Source: a bacterium UBP1_UBA4771 (GTDB lineage Bacteria; Krumholzibacteriota; Krumholzibacteriia; Krumholzibacteriales; Krumholzibacteriaceae). Taken from it: 16,630 nt of DNA. The notes beneath the pieces were generated by a model, which did no database searches, was not told the origin of the DNA, and saw only the letters and a program-made list of their open reading frames with translations. How positions within the stretch are numbered: the stretch's first letter is position 1; every line of letters begins with the position of its first letter. Made by a program: the position numbers and the translations under genes. Location: assembly GCA_002403295.1 (NCBI GenBank), contig DHHN01000072.1, forward strand, positions 75,216-91,845, in the 5' to 3' direction. This document shows positions 6,513 to 13,919 of the stretch, piece after piece.

Positions 6513-8584
6513 GATACACCCCCCCTGCGGTGGAACCACGCCGGATACGATCCCGACCATATGCAGCCGATCGATGCGAACAGAATCATGAGGTCCCGGC
6601 CCGAAGACCACGAGCTCTGCGCGAGCGCCTCCTCCTCGATCGCCTCTCTCGCCGAGCCGCGCCGGGCGATGCGCCACCGCCCCGTGATGCCGGGGGACGC
6701 CGCGTCGAGCGCAGCGGCGGGGCCCGGCCCGGGCGTTTCGGCGAGCGCGGGCGGCCCGACGAGGCTCACCCGCCCCGCGGCCAGATGGAGCCAGAGCCGC
6801 GGCTTGACGAGGTCACCCCCCTCGCGCCCCGAGGCGCGAACGACGCGCGGCCATCGGATCGCCTCGCCTCCCCTGCCACGCCGCGTCTCCGTGAAGAACC
6901 GGACGCGATGTCCGAGTGTACCATAGATCCGGTAGAGGCCGGAGGCAATTGCGGCGAAGGGGAGCACGGCGAGCCCGGTCGCGAAATCGAACGCGCGCTT
7001 CAGGGCGCGTTCGAACCAGAGGAACGGGCGGCGCTCCATGGAGAACACGGGGATGCCGGCGAGCTCCTCCACGCGGGCGCCGCTGCCGAGAAACCGCGCG
7101 AGCGGCGATATCATCGTTATCTGGATCATGCGACGGCGCACCCGCGAGAGGAAGGGGACGAGCGTCCGGTCGCCCTGGTGGGATTCGCAGACGACGACTT
7201 CCTGGATCGTGAAGCGTTCGACCACGTCCGACAGGTCGGCGGGCCCCCCGAGCCCCTCGCCGGAGCCGTTGAGAAATCCGACGACGTCGATCCCGAGCTC
7301 GGGAGCCCCGGCGAACCGCTCGGCGAGGGCCGCCGCCTCGTCCCGCGTCCCGACGATGAGAACGCGTTTGAGATCGAATCGCGCCCTCACGAGCGCGCGG
7401 TGCACCGCGCGGATCGCGAGCCGGATGAGCGAGGCGAACGCGATCGAGAGCATGCAGTGTCCGATGACGACCGCCCGCGAATAGATGCGGACGCGGCTCA
7501 TGTAGGTGGCGGCCATGAGGATCACGAGCCCGAGGAAGACGGCCCGCGCGACGCGGACGAGCTCCTCCTCCGGCGGCGTCTCGCGGCGCACGCGGTAGAG
7601 CCCGAAGGCGAGAAAGGTCAGGAGAAAGACGAGGTTGTAGAAGCCGATGAAGAATCCGTACCAGCCGATCGGGTAGAGATCGTGCGTGAAGAGCGGCTGC
7701 AGGAGCGAGCGGGCGCAGTACGCCGCGAAAAAAGCGGCGTTGAACGCGGCGAGATCGCCCGCGACGAGCACGGCGGCCTTGAAAGCGAGGCGATTGCGGC
7801 GGAAGAGATAGAAGATCCGGTTCCATTTCTCGTAGTACCGCAGGAGGCTCAGGAGATGGATGATGAACGGCTTGCGGAAGACGGACCGCGCGCTCGAGCG
7901 CTCGTACGTATGAATCATGACCGATTCCGGAACGTAGAAGACCTTCCAGCCGTGCTGCTTCATCCGGTAGCACCAGTCGAGGTCCTCGAAATAGAGGAAG
8001 AAACGCTCGTCCATCTCCCCCACCCGCTCGAGCGCCTCGCGCCGCACGAGCATGCAGGCGCCGATGATCCAGTCCACCTCGCGGGAGGCGTCGTGGGGAT
8101 CGTCCATGAGGAGATGGTCGCGGAGCGGCTTCGCCCGGGGGAAGAGCCTGCCGAGAACCGTCCGCCGGTAGAGGAGCGCGGACACCGTGTAGAACGAGCG
8201 CGCGGAATACTGGAGCGCGCCGTCCGGATAGACGAGCTTGGCCCCCGCGATCCCGGCGTCGGGGTGGTCCGCCATGAACGCCGCGAGCCGGTCGATCGAC
8301 CCCTCGCCGACGACGATGTCGGGGTTGAGGATGAGAATCAGGCGTCCCGTCGAAAGGCGGATGCCCTCGTTCACGCCGCGCGAGTAGCCGCGGTTCTCGT
8401 CGTTCGCCGCGACCCGCACGCCGGGGAAGCGCCCGCGCACCATCTCCGCGGTTCCGTCGGCGGAGGCGTTGTCGACGACGATCGTCTCGACGGCGCCCCG
8501 GGCGGGGTGCCGCTCGAGCGAGGCGAGGCAGCGCTCGACGGGGACGCGGCTGTTGTAGGTGACGATGACGACGGATAGATCCAT
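6509..8584 (-). CDS. GT2 glycosyltransferase fused to a degenerate membrane sugar-phosphate transferase module
   Basis: 691 residues in three parts. Residues 1-240 are a GT2 domain: VVIVTYNS (5-12), VDNASADGT (37-45), ILNPDI (85-90, the DxD-equivalent) and FEDLDWCYR (199-207), as in rhamnosyltransferase-like enzymes. Residues 265-395 hold about four membrane helices, followed by a Rossmann-like unit (VLIVGT 408-413, DVVGFLNG 433-440). This is the N-terminal layout of WbaP/WcaJ-type polyprenyl-phosphate sugar transferases. The C-terminus (526-691) keeps the family scaffold: KRAFD (529-533) plus a hydrophobic segment, RRGRGGEA (568-575), VSLVGP (606-611), SPGITGRW (630-637). However, the 'DELPQ' Asp-Glu site is LVKPR (592-596), 'KFRSM' is missing and 'GPRP' is GPPA. 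The phosphosugar transferase part is therefore probably inactive, while the GT2 part looks complete. The ATG at 8584 has GGGAG five bases upstream. Membrane-bound; acceptor unknown. Confidence 0.85.
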   Translation of the reverse strand: MDLSVVIVTYNSRVPVERCLASLERHPARGAVETIVVDNASADGTAEMVRGRFPGVRVAANDENRGYSRGVNEGIRLSTGRLILILNPDIVVGEGSIDRLAAFMADHPDAGIAGAKLVYPDGALQYSARSFYTVSALLYRRTVLGRLFPRAKPLRDHLLMDDPHDASREVDWIIGACMLVRREALERVGEMDERFFLYFEDLDWCYRMKQHGWKVFYVPESVMIHTYERSSARSVFRKPFIIHLLSLLRYYEKWNRIFYLFRRNRLAFKAAVLVAGDLAAFNAAFFAAYCARSLLQPLFTHDLYPIGWYGFFIGFYNLVFLLTFLAFGLYRVRRETPPEEELVRVARAVFLGLVILMAATYMSRVRIYSRAVVIGHCMLSIAFASLIRLAIRAVHRALVRARFDLKRVLIVGTRDEAAALAERFAGAPELGIDVVGFLNGSGEGLGGPADLSDVVERFTIQEVVVCESHQGDRTLVPFLSRVRRRMIQITMISPLARFLGSGARVEELAGIPVFSMERRPFLWFERALKRAFDFATGLAVLPFAAIASGLYRIYGTLGHRVRFFTETRRGRGGEAIRWPRVVRASGREGGDLVKPRLWLHLAAGRVSLVGPPALAETPGPGPAAALDAASPGITGRWRIARRGSAREAIEEEALAQSSWSSGRDLMILFASIGCIWSGSYPAWFHRRGGVS

Positions 8585-8605
8585 GCGCGCTCCCGCGGAC
8601 GTGCG

Positions 8606-9322
8606 CTACTTCCAGCGTCGCGGGTTCATGAACCGGATTCTCCAGACCATGAAGGCCGCTTCCCAGACGATCTTTTTCGACATTTTCGAGATGCCCACCC
8701 GGCGGTCGACGAACAGGATGGGGATCTCCGCGATGCGGAATCCCTGTTTCCAGGCGATGTAGTTCACCTCGATCTGAAACGAGTAGCCGTCGCTCCGGAT
8801 GACGTCGAGCGGCAGGCGCTCGAGCACCTCGCGCCGGAAGCATTTGAACCCTCCCGTCGCGTCCCTGAGCGGGAGCCCCGTGACGAGGCGCGTGTACACG
8901 TTCGCGCCGTAGCTCAGAATGAGCCGTCCGAGCGGCCAGTTCACGACCGTGACCCCCTTGAGATACCGGGAGCCGATGACGAGATCGGCCTCCTTCGCCG
9001 CCTCGAGAAACTGCGGGATCGCGCTCGGGTCGTGCGAGAAATCGGCGTCCATCTCGAAGACGAACCGGGCGTCGGTGTTCGCGAGCGCCCACTTGAAGCC
9101 GGCGATGTAGGCGGAGCCGAGACCGAGCTTCCCCGGCCGATGGAGGACGTGGACGCGGGGATTCGCCGCCGCGAGCGAATCGACGATGGGGCCGGTGCCG
9201 TCCGGGCTCGCGTCGTCGATGACGAGGATCTCGACGCCGCTCCCGAGCCTGAGGACCGTGCCGACGATCTCGGCGATGTTCTCCTTCTCGTTGTAGGTCG
9301 GCACGATGACGAGTGTCTCCAT
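8606..9322 (-). CDS. Polyprenol-phosphate mannose synthase (Dpm1-like GT2)
   Basis: 238 residues matching the single-domain bacterial/eukaryotic Dpm1 type without a C-terminal membrane domain. Visible motifs: LVIVPTYNEKENI (4-16), IDDASPDGT (35-43), MDADFSHDP (91-99, DxD metal site), VIGSRYLKG (115-123), DATGGFKCFRREVL (154-167) and a basic C-terminal end. Enzymes of this family transfer mannose (or another hexose) from GDP/UDP-sugar to polyprenyl phosphate on the cytosolic face, giving the lipid-linked donor used by GT-C transferases outside. The start is ATG at 9322, four bases after the YfhO stop, with AGAGGTGA just ahead as Shine-Dalgarno. A 21-base gap separates it from the GT2 fusion. 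Coupling to the YfhO gene suggests it makes that protein's donor. Mannose is the likeliest sugar by family, but not shown. Confidence 0.9.
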   Translation of the reverse strand: METLVIVPTYNEKENIAEIVGTVLRLGSGVEILVIDDASPDGTGPIVDSLAAANPRVHVLHRPGKLGLGSAYIAGFKWALANTDARFVFEMDADFSHDPSAIPQFLEAAKEADLVIGSRYLKGVTVVNWPLGRLILSYGANVYTRLVTGLPLRDATGGFKCFRREVLERLPLDVIRSDGYSFQIEVNYIAWKQGFRIAEIPILFVDRRVGISKMSKKIVWEAAFMVWRIRFMNPRRWK

Positions 9323-9326
9323 GCGT

Positions 9327-11792
9327 TCACCTCTTCCGGCCGGCGGTCGCGCGGGAGAGCACCGGAGCGGCGACCGCGGCGACGAAGCATACGATCGAAA
9401 CGACGAGCGAGGCGCGCAACGGGCGCGACCCGAGGTGCACGCGGATATCGTGATCGCCCGCCTCGAGCGCGATCGCCCGGAGGCAATAATCGGCCGCGAT
9501 CACGGGCGCCTCGGCGCCGTTCACCTCGGCCTTCCAGTCGGGATACCAGATCTCGCTCAAGAGCATGACGCAGGGGCGCTCGACGCGCGCGCGCACGCGG
9601 ATCTCATTCGCGCGGTAGGACGTGATGCGCGCGTGCGCCCCCTCGGCCGACTCGGGGCGCACCGGCGGCTCGGTCTCGAGAATCGCCTCGCGCGCCGGAT
9701 CGATCGCGTTCGCCGCGAGCGCGCGGAGCGCCTCGGCCGGCGGCAGCACGCGGACGCTGTCGACGAAGAAGATCCGCGGCAGCGCGCGCGGATTCTCGTA
9801 GACGTAGAGATTGTCGCCGCTCATGACGAGGGGGAACCCCTCGCCCTCGCGGAAGAGCGGGTATGCGGAATAGAAATATTTCGCGTTCAGCATGTCGACG
9901 ATCGCCGACGGATACCGGCCCTCGTTGAAGCTCGCGAACATCGCGTCCATGACGTCCTGGTACCGCTTGAGCTTCGCCGCGTGGTAGCCGCCGAGCGAGA
10001 AGACGCCGTGGGACATGAACCGGTTTTCGCTGAAGGGATAGGCGTTGTGCGACCACTGGCCGATCTGCGCCTGCGGCACGGGAAAGACGCGGAAATGGGA
10101 CGTATCGGACCGGAAGAACCGCATGGCGTCGTCGGGGCGCAGGTACCGCTCCCTGATATCCTTCCCCATGACGATCGGCTGCGCCCCGTTCCACGTCCGC
10201 TCGGGATGGAGCACGCTGCGATTCACGAGGCCGAGATCGATCGCGGCGACGAGGGCGAGCGCGGCCGCCGCCGCGCCGGCGCCGACGCGTTTCCCCGCCG
10301 CGAGATACAGGACGAGGAGCGCGGCGGCGAGGACGGCGAGCGTTTTCGCGAGATCGGCGGCGTACGCCGAGGCGGCGGCGGCGATCCATTCCCCCGACAC
10401 CTTCGCCCGCACCGCCGCGCTCCCGGCGATGCCGTCCCGGAGGCCGCCGTTCCCGACGAGGGCGAGAAGGAGCGCGATCGCCGCGGCCGCGAGCGCCCAT
10501 TTGATCCGTTTCGCCGAGAGGGACGGGGGAAGCGTCCCGGCGCGCGCGCGGGAGAGAAAGGCCTCGAGCCCCGCCGCCATGAGCAGCACGACGGCGAGCT
10601 GCTGGACGATGAGCACCATGACCGGCACCCGGAACTTGCTGAAATAGGGGAGGTACCTGAACATCGGCCCGTAGAGGACGGGGAAGAACTTCCCGAAGCT
10701 CACGACCGTGGACGCGAGCGCCGCGGCGAGGAGGAACCATTTCCAGCGGCCCTTCGCGAGCGCGACGCCGAGCGCGGCGAGGATCGCGGTCGCGACGCCG
10801 AGATAGTTCGGATAATCGGTGAACGGCATCGCGCCCCAGTACGTCGCCTTGCCGAATCCGTACGCCCATGGAAAGAAAAAGGTCAGCATTTCCTTCGGAT
10901 GGAGGCTCCAGCCGGTCGCGTATCCGTAGTCGAGACCGCCCCCCGCGCCGCCGCCGCGGATCGAATGCGCCGCGTACTCGCGCACGGGGAGGATGAGGAC
11001 CGCGGCGATGCCGACGGCCGCGGCGAACGCCGCCGCGAGAAAGACGGCGCCCTTCGCGAGCCCCGCGCGGTCCCGGGCCTTGACGAGGGCCCATGCCTCG
11101 AAGAAAAACAGGAGCCCGACGAAAAGGTACGTGTAGTAGGCGATCTGCACGTGCCCGCGGAGCATCTGAAAGCCGAGAACGATCGCGAGGAGCCCGGCCG
11201 GCGCGAGGCGCCGCGGTCCCGCGACGACGCGCCACGAGAGGAGCAGGGCGAGCGGCATGTACGCGATGGACGCCGCCTGGGAGCCGTGCCCGTTCGCGCC
11301 CATCGCGACGTAGTTCGGAAGGATCATGAAGACGAGTCCCGCCGCGATCGAGACCGACGCGCGGCAGCCGAGCGCGCGGGCGAGCAGATACATGCCGGCG
11401 CCCGCGAGGAGATAGTGGACGAGAAGCCACGTCATCTCGGGGAATCGGAGAAACCGCTGCAGGGCGTACGTGACGAAGGACGGCGGATAGACGTACGGCG
11501 TGAACGCGAGGCTCGCGTAGCTCGGCATGCCGCAGAAGAGGTACGGATTCCACAGCGGATACGATCCGCCGGCGAGCTCCTTCTCCCCCACGACGGAGAA
11601 GTTGAGCGGCGCGAGCGCGTCGGGAACGAGGAAGAGCTTTCCCTGAAAGACGATGTCCGGAAGCAGAAGACAGAGCGCCGCGACGAGAACCGCGGCGAGC
11701 ACGAGCGCCTTGTACCGGGGATGCAGGGATTCGAGACGGTCGAATACGCCCGTGCCCCTCGCCCCGGCGCGCGGGGATGATGCCTTATTCAA
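9327..11792 (-). CDS. YfhO-family polytopic membrane protein (GT-C-type glycosyltransferase)
   Basis: 821 residues with about a dozen membrane helices and a large C-terminal extracytoplasmic region. Family signatures: a first periplasmic loop with LVPDALAPLNFS (55-66; the Asp is a candidate catalytic residue, as in other GT-C loops), then YPLWNPYLFCGMPSYAS (78-94), and near the end a beta-rich segment with SEIWYPDWKAEVNG (746-759), then one last helix (about 795-815). YfhO proteins use polyprenyl-phosphate sugars to glycosylate surface polymers; Bacillus/Listeria YfhO works with a CsbB/GtrB-like synthase, matching the Dpm1-like gene four bases downstream. Start is TTG at 11792: an in-frame TAA lies six bases upstream, GGAGGT (11803-11798) sits five bases from TTG, and the nearby ATG at 11796 is in another frame and stops after three codons. 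Acceptor is unknown. Confidence 0.87.
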   Translation of the reverse strand: MNKASSPRAGARGTGVFDRLESLHPRYKALVLAAVLVAALCLLLPDIVFQGKLFLVPDALAPLNFSVVGEKELAGGSYPLWNPYLFCGMPSYASLAFTPYVYPPSFVTYALQRFLRFPEMTWLLVHYLLAGAGMYLLARALGCRASVSIAAGLVFMILPNYVAMGANGHGSQAASIAYMPLALLLSWRVVAGPRRLAPAGLLAIVLGFQMLRGHVQIAYYTYLFVGLLFFFEAWALVKARDRAGLAKGAVFLAAAFAAAVGIAAVLILPVREYAAHSIRGGGAGGGLDYGYATGWSLHPKEMLTFFFPWAYGFGKATYWGAMPFTDYPNYLGVATAILAALGVALAKGRWKWFLLAAALASTVVSFGKFFPVLYGPMFRYLPYFSKFRVPVMVLIVQQLAVVLLMAAGLEAFLSRARAGTLPPSLSAKRIKWALAAAAIALLLALVGNGGLRDGIAGSAAVRAKVSGEWIAAAASAYAADLAKTLAVLAAALLVLYLAAGKRVGAGAAAAALALVAAIDLGLVNRSVLHPERTWNGAQPIVMGKDIRERYLRPDDAMRFFRSDTSHFRVFPVPQAQIGQWSHNAYPFSENRFMSHGVFSLGGYHAAKLKRYQDVMDAMFASFNEGRYPSAIVDMLNAKYFYSAYPLFREGEGFPLVMSGDNLYVYENPRALPRIFFVDSVRVLPPAEALRALAANAIDPAREAILETEPPVRPESAEGAHARITSYRANEIRVRARVERPCVMLLSEIWYPDWKAEVNGAEAPVIAADYCLRAIALEAGDHDIRVHLGSRPLRASLVVSIVCFVAAVAAPVLSRATAGRKR

Positions 11793-11869
11793 ACATTACC
11801 TCCGTCACCTCTAAGATTACCACGTCGCGGCCTTCCGAACAACCCATGAATAATGATCGACGCATGATG
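11793..11869 (-). promoter_or_regulatory. Only sizeable intergenic gap; possible weak promoter for the YfhO segment
   Basis: This 77-base gap is the only one over 21 bases in the window and is visibly less GC-rich than its surroundings. On the minus strand it contains TTGTTC (11842-11837), a 17-base spacer and TAATCT (11819-11814) preceded by TGG, a partial sigma-70-like match with an extended -10. The start point would then be close to 11807, just upstream of the ribosome binding site. Each hexamer matches only about half of the E. coli consensus, and the host's sigma factors are unknown. No hairpin followed by a T-run is seen, so read-through from the upstream genes is also possible. Confidence 0.25.
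11798..11803 (-). promoter_or_regulatory. Strong Shine-Dalgarno that fixes the TTG start of the YfhO gene
   Basis: GGAGGT on the minus strand, five bases before TTG at 11792. The ATG at 11796-11794 begins only one base after the motif, too close for efficient initiation, and reads just ATG TTT GAA TAA. An in-frame TAA (11798-11796) blocks any longer reading of the YfhO frame. The spacing, together with the next frame being closed, makes the TTG the best start. Confidence 0.7.
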
Positions 11870-12754
11870 TCACGACCGGACGGCGGCCCGCGACGCGCCC
11901 CGCCACGCCGCGCGGGCGAGCGCCGTTCTGCCGCTCGCGAAGAGCGCCGCGACGAGGAGCGCGAGCCCCGCCGCGTGCGCGGGGGCGAGCAGCGCCCGCC
12001 ACCATGCCGGCCGGTGGCGCGCGAAGAGACGCCCCGTGCTCGCGATCCTGTTCTCGAGCTTATAGGGGGTCATGCCGCCGCCGCTCGAGGCGCTCACCTT
12101 GTGCCACACGCGCGCCGCCGGCTCGTAGACGCAGCGCCACCCCGCGCGCCGCGCCCGGAGACAGAAATCCACGTCCTCGCAGTATATCGTGTACGATGGA
12201 TCGAGGAGGCCGACCGCCTCGAAGACTTCCCGCCGCACGAGCATCGCGCACCCCGACACCCACTCCGTCTCGCCGGAACGTTCGGGAAACGAGCCGTCCA
12301 ACCGGCGTATGTTGCGATGCCGCGGAACGCCGACGAGCGGGTAGAAGCCGGCGCCGCCGTACCATACCCGCGAGGGATCGTCGTGGTAGAGGATCTTCGG
12401 TCCCGCGATGCCGGCGCGGGGGTCGCGCTCGAGCGATTCGAGGAGCCGCGCCGCGAAGTCCGGGTCGACCTCGGTGTCGTTGTTGAGGAGGAGAACGCGC
12501 CGCGCGCCGCGCGCCATCGCGCGGCGCAGACCGGCGTTGTTCCCCCCGGCGAAGAGCAGGTTTCGCTCGTTCACGAGAAGCTCGACGCGGGGATGGTCGC
12601 GCCGGACGATATCGGCGGAGCCGTCGCTCGAAGCGTTGTCCACGACGAGGATCTCGAGGCGGGGCTCGCGCACCTTCGCGAGCGAGGCGAGGCAGGGGCC
12701 GAGGACGGCGGCGCCGTTCCAGTTGAGAACGATGACGTGGACGGTCTCGCCCAT
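11870..12754 (-). CDS. GT2 glycosyltransferase (rhamnosyltransferase-like)
   Basis: 294 residues with a complete GT2 (GT-A fold) core: VHVIVLNWNG (5-14), VVDNASSDGS (37-46, nucleotide binding), LLLNNDTEVD (88-97, the metal-binding DxD-equivalent), WVSGCAMLVRREVFE (165-179) and IYCEDVDFCLRARRAGW (190-206, likely catalytic base region). These are signatures of the WbbL/rhamnosyltransferase-like GT2 group that adds sugars to undecaprenyl-linked glycans on the cytosolic side. A hydrophobic stretch at 255-273 may anchor the C-terminus to the membrane. The ATG at 12754 lies seven bases after the GT4 stop with GAGGG ahead of it. The gene ends at the intergenic gap. Its sugar specificity cannot be read from sequence; rhamnose is only the family label. 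Confidence 0.88.
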   Translation of the reverse strand: MGETVHVIVLNWNGAAVLGPCLASLAKVREPRLEILVVDNASSDGSADIVRRDHPRVELLVNERNLLFAGGNNAGLRRAMARGARRVLLLNNDTEVDPDFAARLLESLERDPRAGIAGPKILYHDDPSRVWYGGAGFYPLVGVPRHRNIRRLDGSFPERSGETEWVSGCAMLVRREVFEAVGLLDPSYTIYCEDVDFCLRARRAGWRCVYEPAARVWHKVSASSGGGMTPYKLENRIASTGRLFARHRPAWWRALLAPAHAAGLALLVAALFASGRTALARAAWRGASRAAVRS

Positions 12755-12761
12755 CGAGCCC

Positions 12762-13919
12762 TCACCCGCGCCGGACGGCGTCGAGGAGCCCCTCGACCGC
12801 GTCCGCCATGGCGCTCCAGGAGAAACGCCGCTTCTCGGCGGCGAAATGCGGCGCCATGCGCGCCGCCCAGCCCTCTTCGAAGAACCGCGCCATCGCGGCG
12901 GCGAGGGCCGCCGGATCGCGCGGCGGCACGACGAATCCCGTCCGCTCCGGGACGATCGCCTCGGGGAGCCCGCCCACGTCCGTCACGACGGCGGGACGGT
13001 CGAAGGCGATGGCGATCTGGACGATGCCGCTCTGCGTCGCCGACACGTACGGCAGGACGACGAGATCGCTCGCGGCGAAGAATCCCTCGACCTCCTCGTT
13101 GCCGACGTAGCGGTTCACGAAGCGGACGGCGTCCGCGAGACCGAGTTTCCCGACGAGCTCCTCGTAAGGAGCGGGATCGTCGTAGAACTCCCCGACGACG
13201 AGCAGCCGGGCCGGAACGCGCTCGCGCAGGACCGGCATCGCCTCGATGAGGTATCGCAGGCCCTTGTACCCCCGGACGTACCCGAAAAAGAGAATGAGCG
13301 GCCCCGCCCCCTCGCCGATCGCCGCCCGGGCGCTCTCGCGCGTGTGGCCGCCCGACGCGAAGAAATCGTAGATCGGGTGCGGATGCACGATCGCGGGCGA
13401 GCGCCGCCGGAGCCGGGAGAGCGTCTCGCGGTCCTCTCCCGATTGAACGACGAAGGCGTCCGCCGTCGCGAAGGCGGCGCGGGCGAGCGCCGCGTCGACG
13501 AAGGAGCGCTCGTGCGGCAGGACGTTGTGGCAGATGAAGACGACCGCCGCGCGGCTCCGCGCCCTCGCGACGGCGCAGAGCGCGGCCATCGCGGGCGCGA
13601 AGAACGGATGCCACCACTGGACGAGCACGGCGTCGGGCCGAAAGCGCGCCGCGGCGAAGCCGGCGCGGATCCAGGTGAACGGATTGAGCGAATCGACGAG
13701 CCGGCGCGACTCGGCCGCGAGCGGCCGCGCGCTCTCGTCGAGCTGCGTTTTTCCCGGAAAGAGGAAATTCGGATAGAGCCGCGAGAAGTTGATCGCGAGC
13801 ACCTCGCCCCGCGCGGAGAGCTCGCGGATGAGACAGGTGTTGTAATGCGATATGCCGCCGCGGTAGGGATACGTCGGCCCGACGAGGCAGTAGCGCCGGT
13901 GTTCGGTTCCCCTAGTCAT
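12762..13919 (-). CDS. GT4-family glycosyltransferase without the usual EX7E motif
   Basis: 385 residues with the two-domain GT-B layout. N-terminal domain: VGPTYPYRGGISHYN (13-27), the glycine-rich acceptor loop, and QWWHPFFAP (101-109). C-terminal domain: FFGYVRGYKGLRYLIEAM (211-228), FFAASDLVVLPYVSATQSG (280-298), VVTDVGGLPEAIVPERTGF (311-329). In most GT4 enzymes the loop around residues 295-303 has Glu-x7-Glu; here it reads TQSGIVQIA, with Thr and Ala at those positions. This TQSG variant occurs in a recognisable clade of GT4-like proteins, so activity is still plausible. The ATG overlaps the previous gene's stop by eight bases; no good Shine-Dalgarno is seen. Cytosolic; donor and acceptor unknown. 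Confidence 0.88.
   Translation of the reverse strand: MTRGTEHRRYCLVGPTYPYRGGISHYNTCLIRELSARGEVLAINFSRLYPNFLFPGKTQLDESARPLAAESRRLVDSLNPFTWIRAGFAAARFRPDAVLVQWWHPFFAPAMAALCAVARARSRAAVVFICHNVLPHERSFVDAALARAAFATADAFVVQSGEDRETLSRLRRRSPAIVHPHPIYDFFASGGHTRESARAAIGEGAGPLILFFGYVRGYKGLRYLIEAMPVLRERVPARLLVVGEFYDDPAPYEELVGKLGLADAVRFVNRYVGNEEVEGFFAASDLVVLPYVSATQSGIVQIAIAFDRPAVVTDVGGLPEAIVPERTGFVVPPRDPAALAAAMARFFEEGWAARMAPHFAAEKRRFSWSAMADAVEGLLDAVRRG

Noticed and set aside
6530..7010. Frameshift in the GT2 fusion as the cause of the missing DELPQ site
   Set aside because: The other two minus-strand frames here give no KFRSM- or DELPQ-like sequence, and the conserved motifs before and after (KRAFD, VSLVGP, SPGITG) are all in the same frame. 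Divergence fits better than a simple frameshift.
6530..8578. A 682-codon open frame on the plus strand
   Set aside because: Antisense to the GT2 fusion, same charged, repetitive composition and no family signature; explained by codon bias.
9306..11780. An 824-codon open frame on the plus strand
   Set aside because: It is fully antisense to the YfhO gene and translates to an Arg/Glu/Asp-rich low-complexity sequence without recognisable domains. In this very GC-rich DNA, minus-strand codons TTA, CTA and TCA are rare, so the complementary frame has few stops.
11785..11796. A mini-ORF ATG TTT GAA TAA before the YfhO gene
   Set aside because: Its ATG is only one base from the GGAGGT motif, too close for initiation, and the spacing suits the TTG at 11792. 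Probably coincidental, though a leader effect cannot be excluded.
11793..11869. A rho-independent terminator after the GT2 gene
   Set aside because: No GC-rich hairpin followed by a run of T on the minus strand is visible in the gap.
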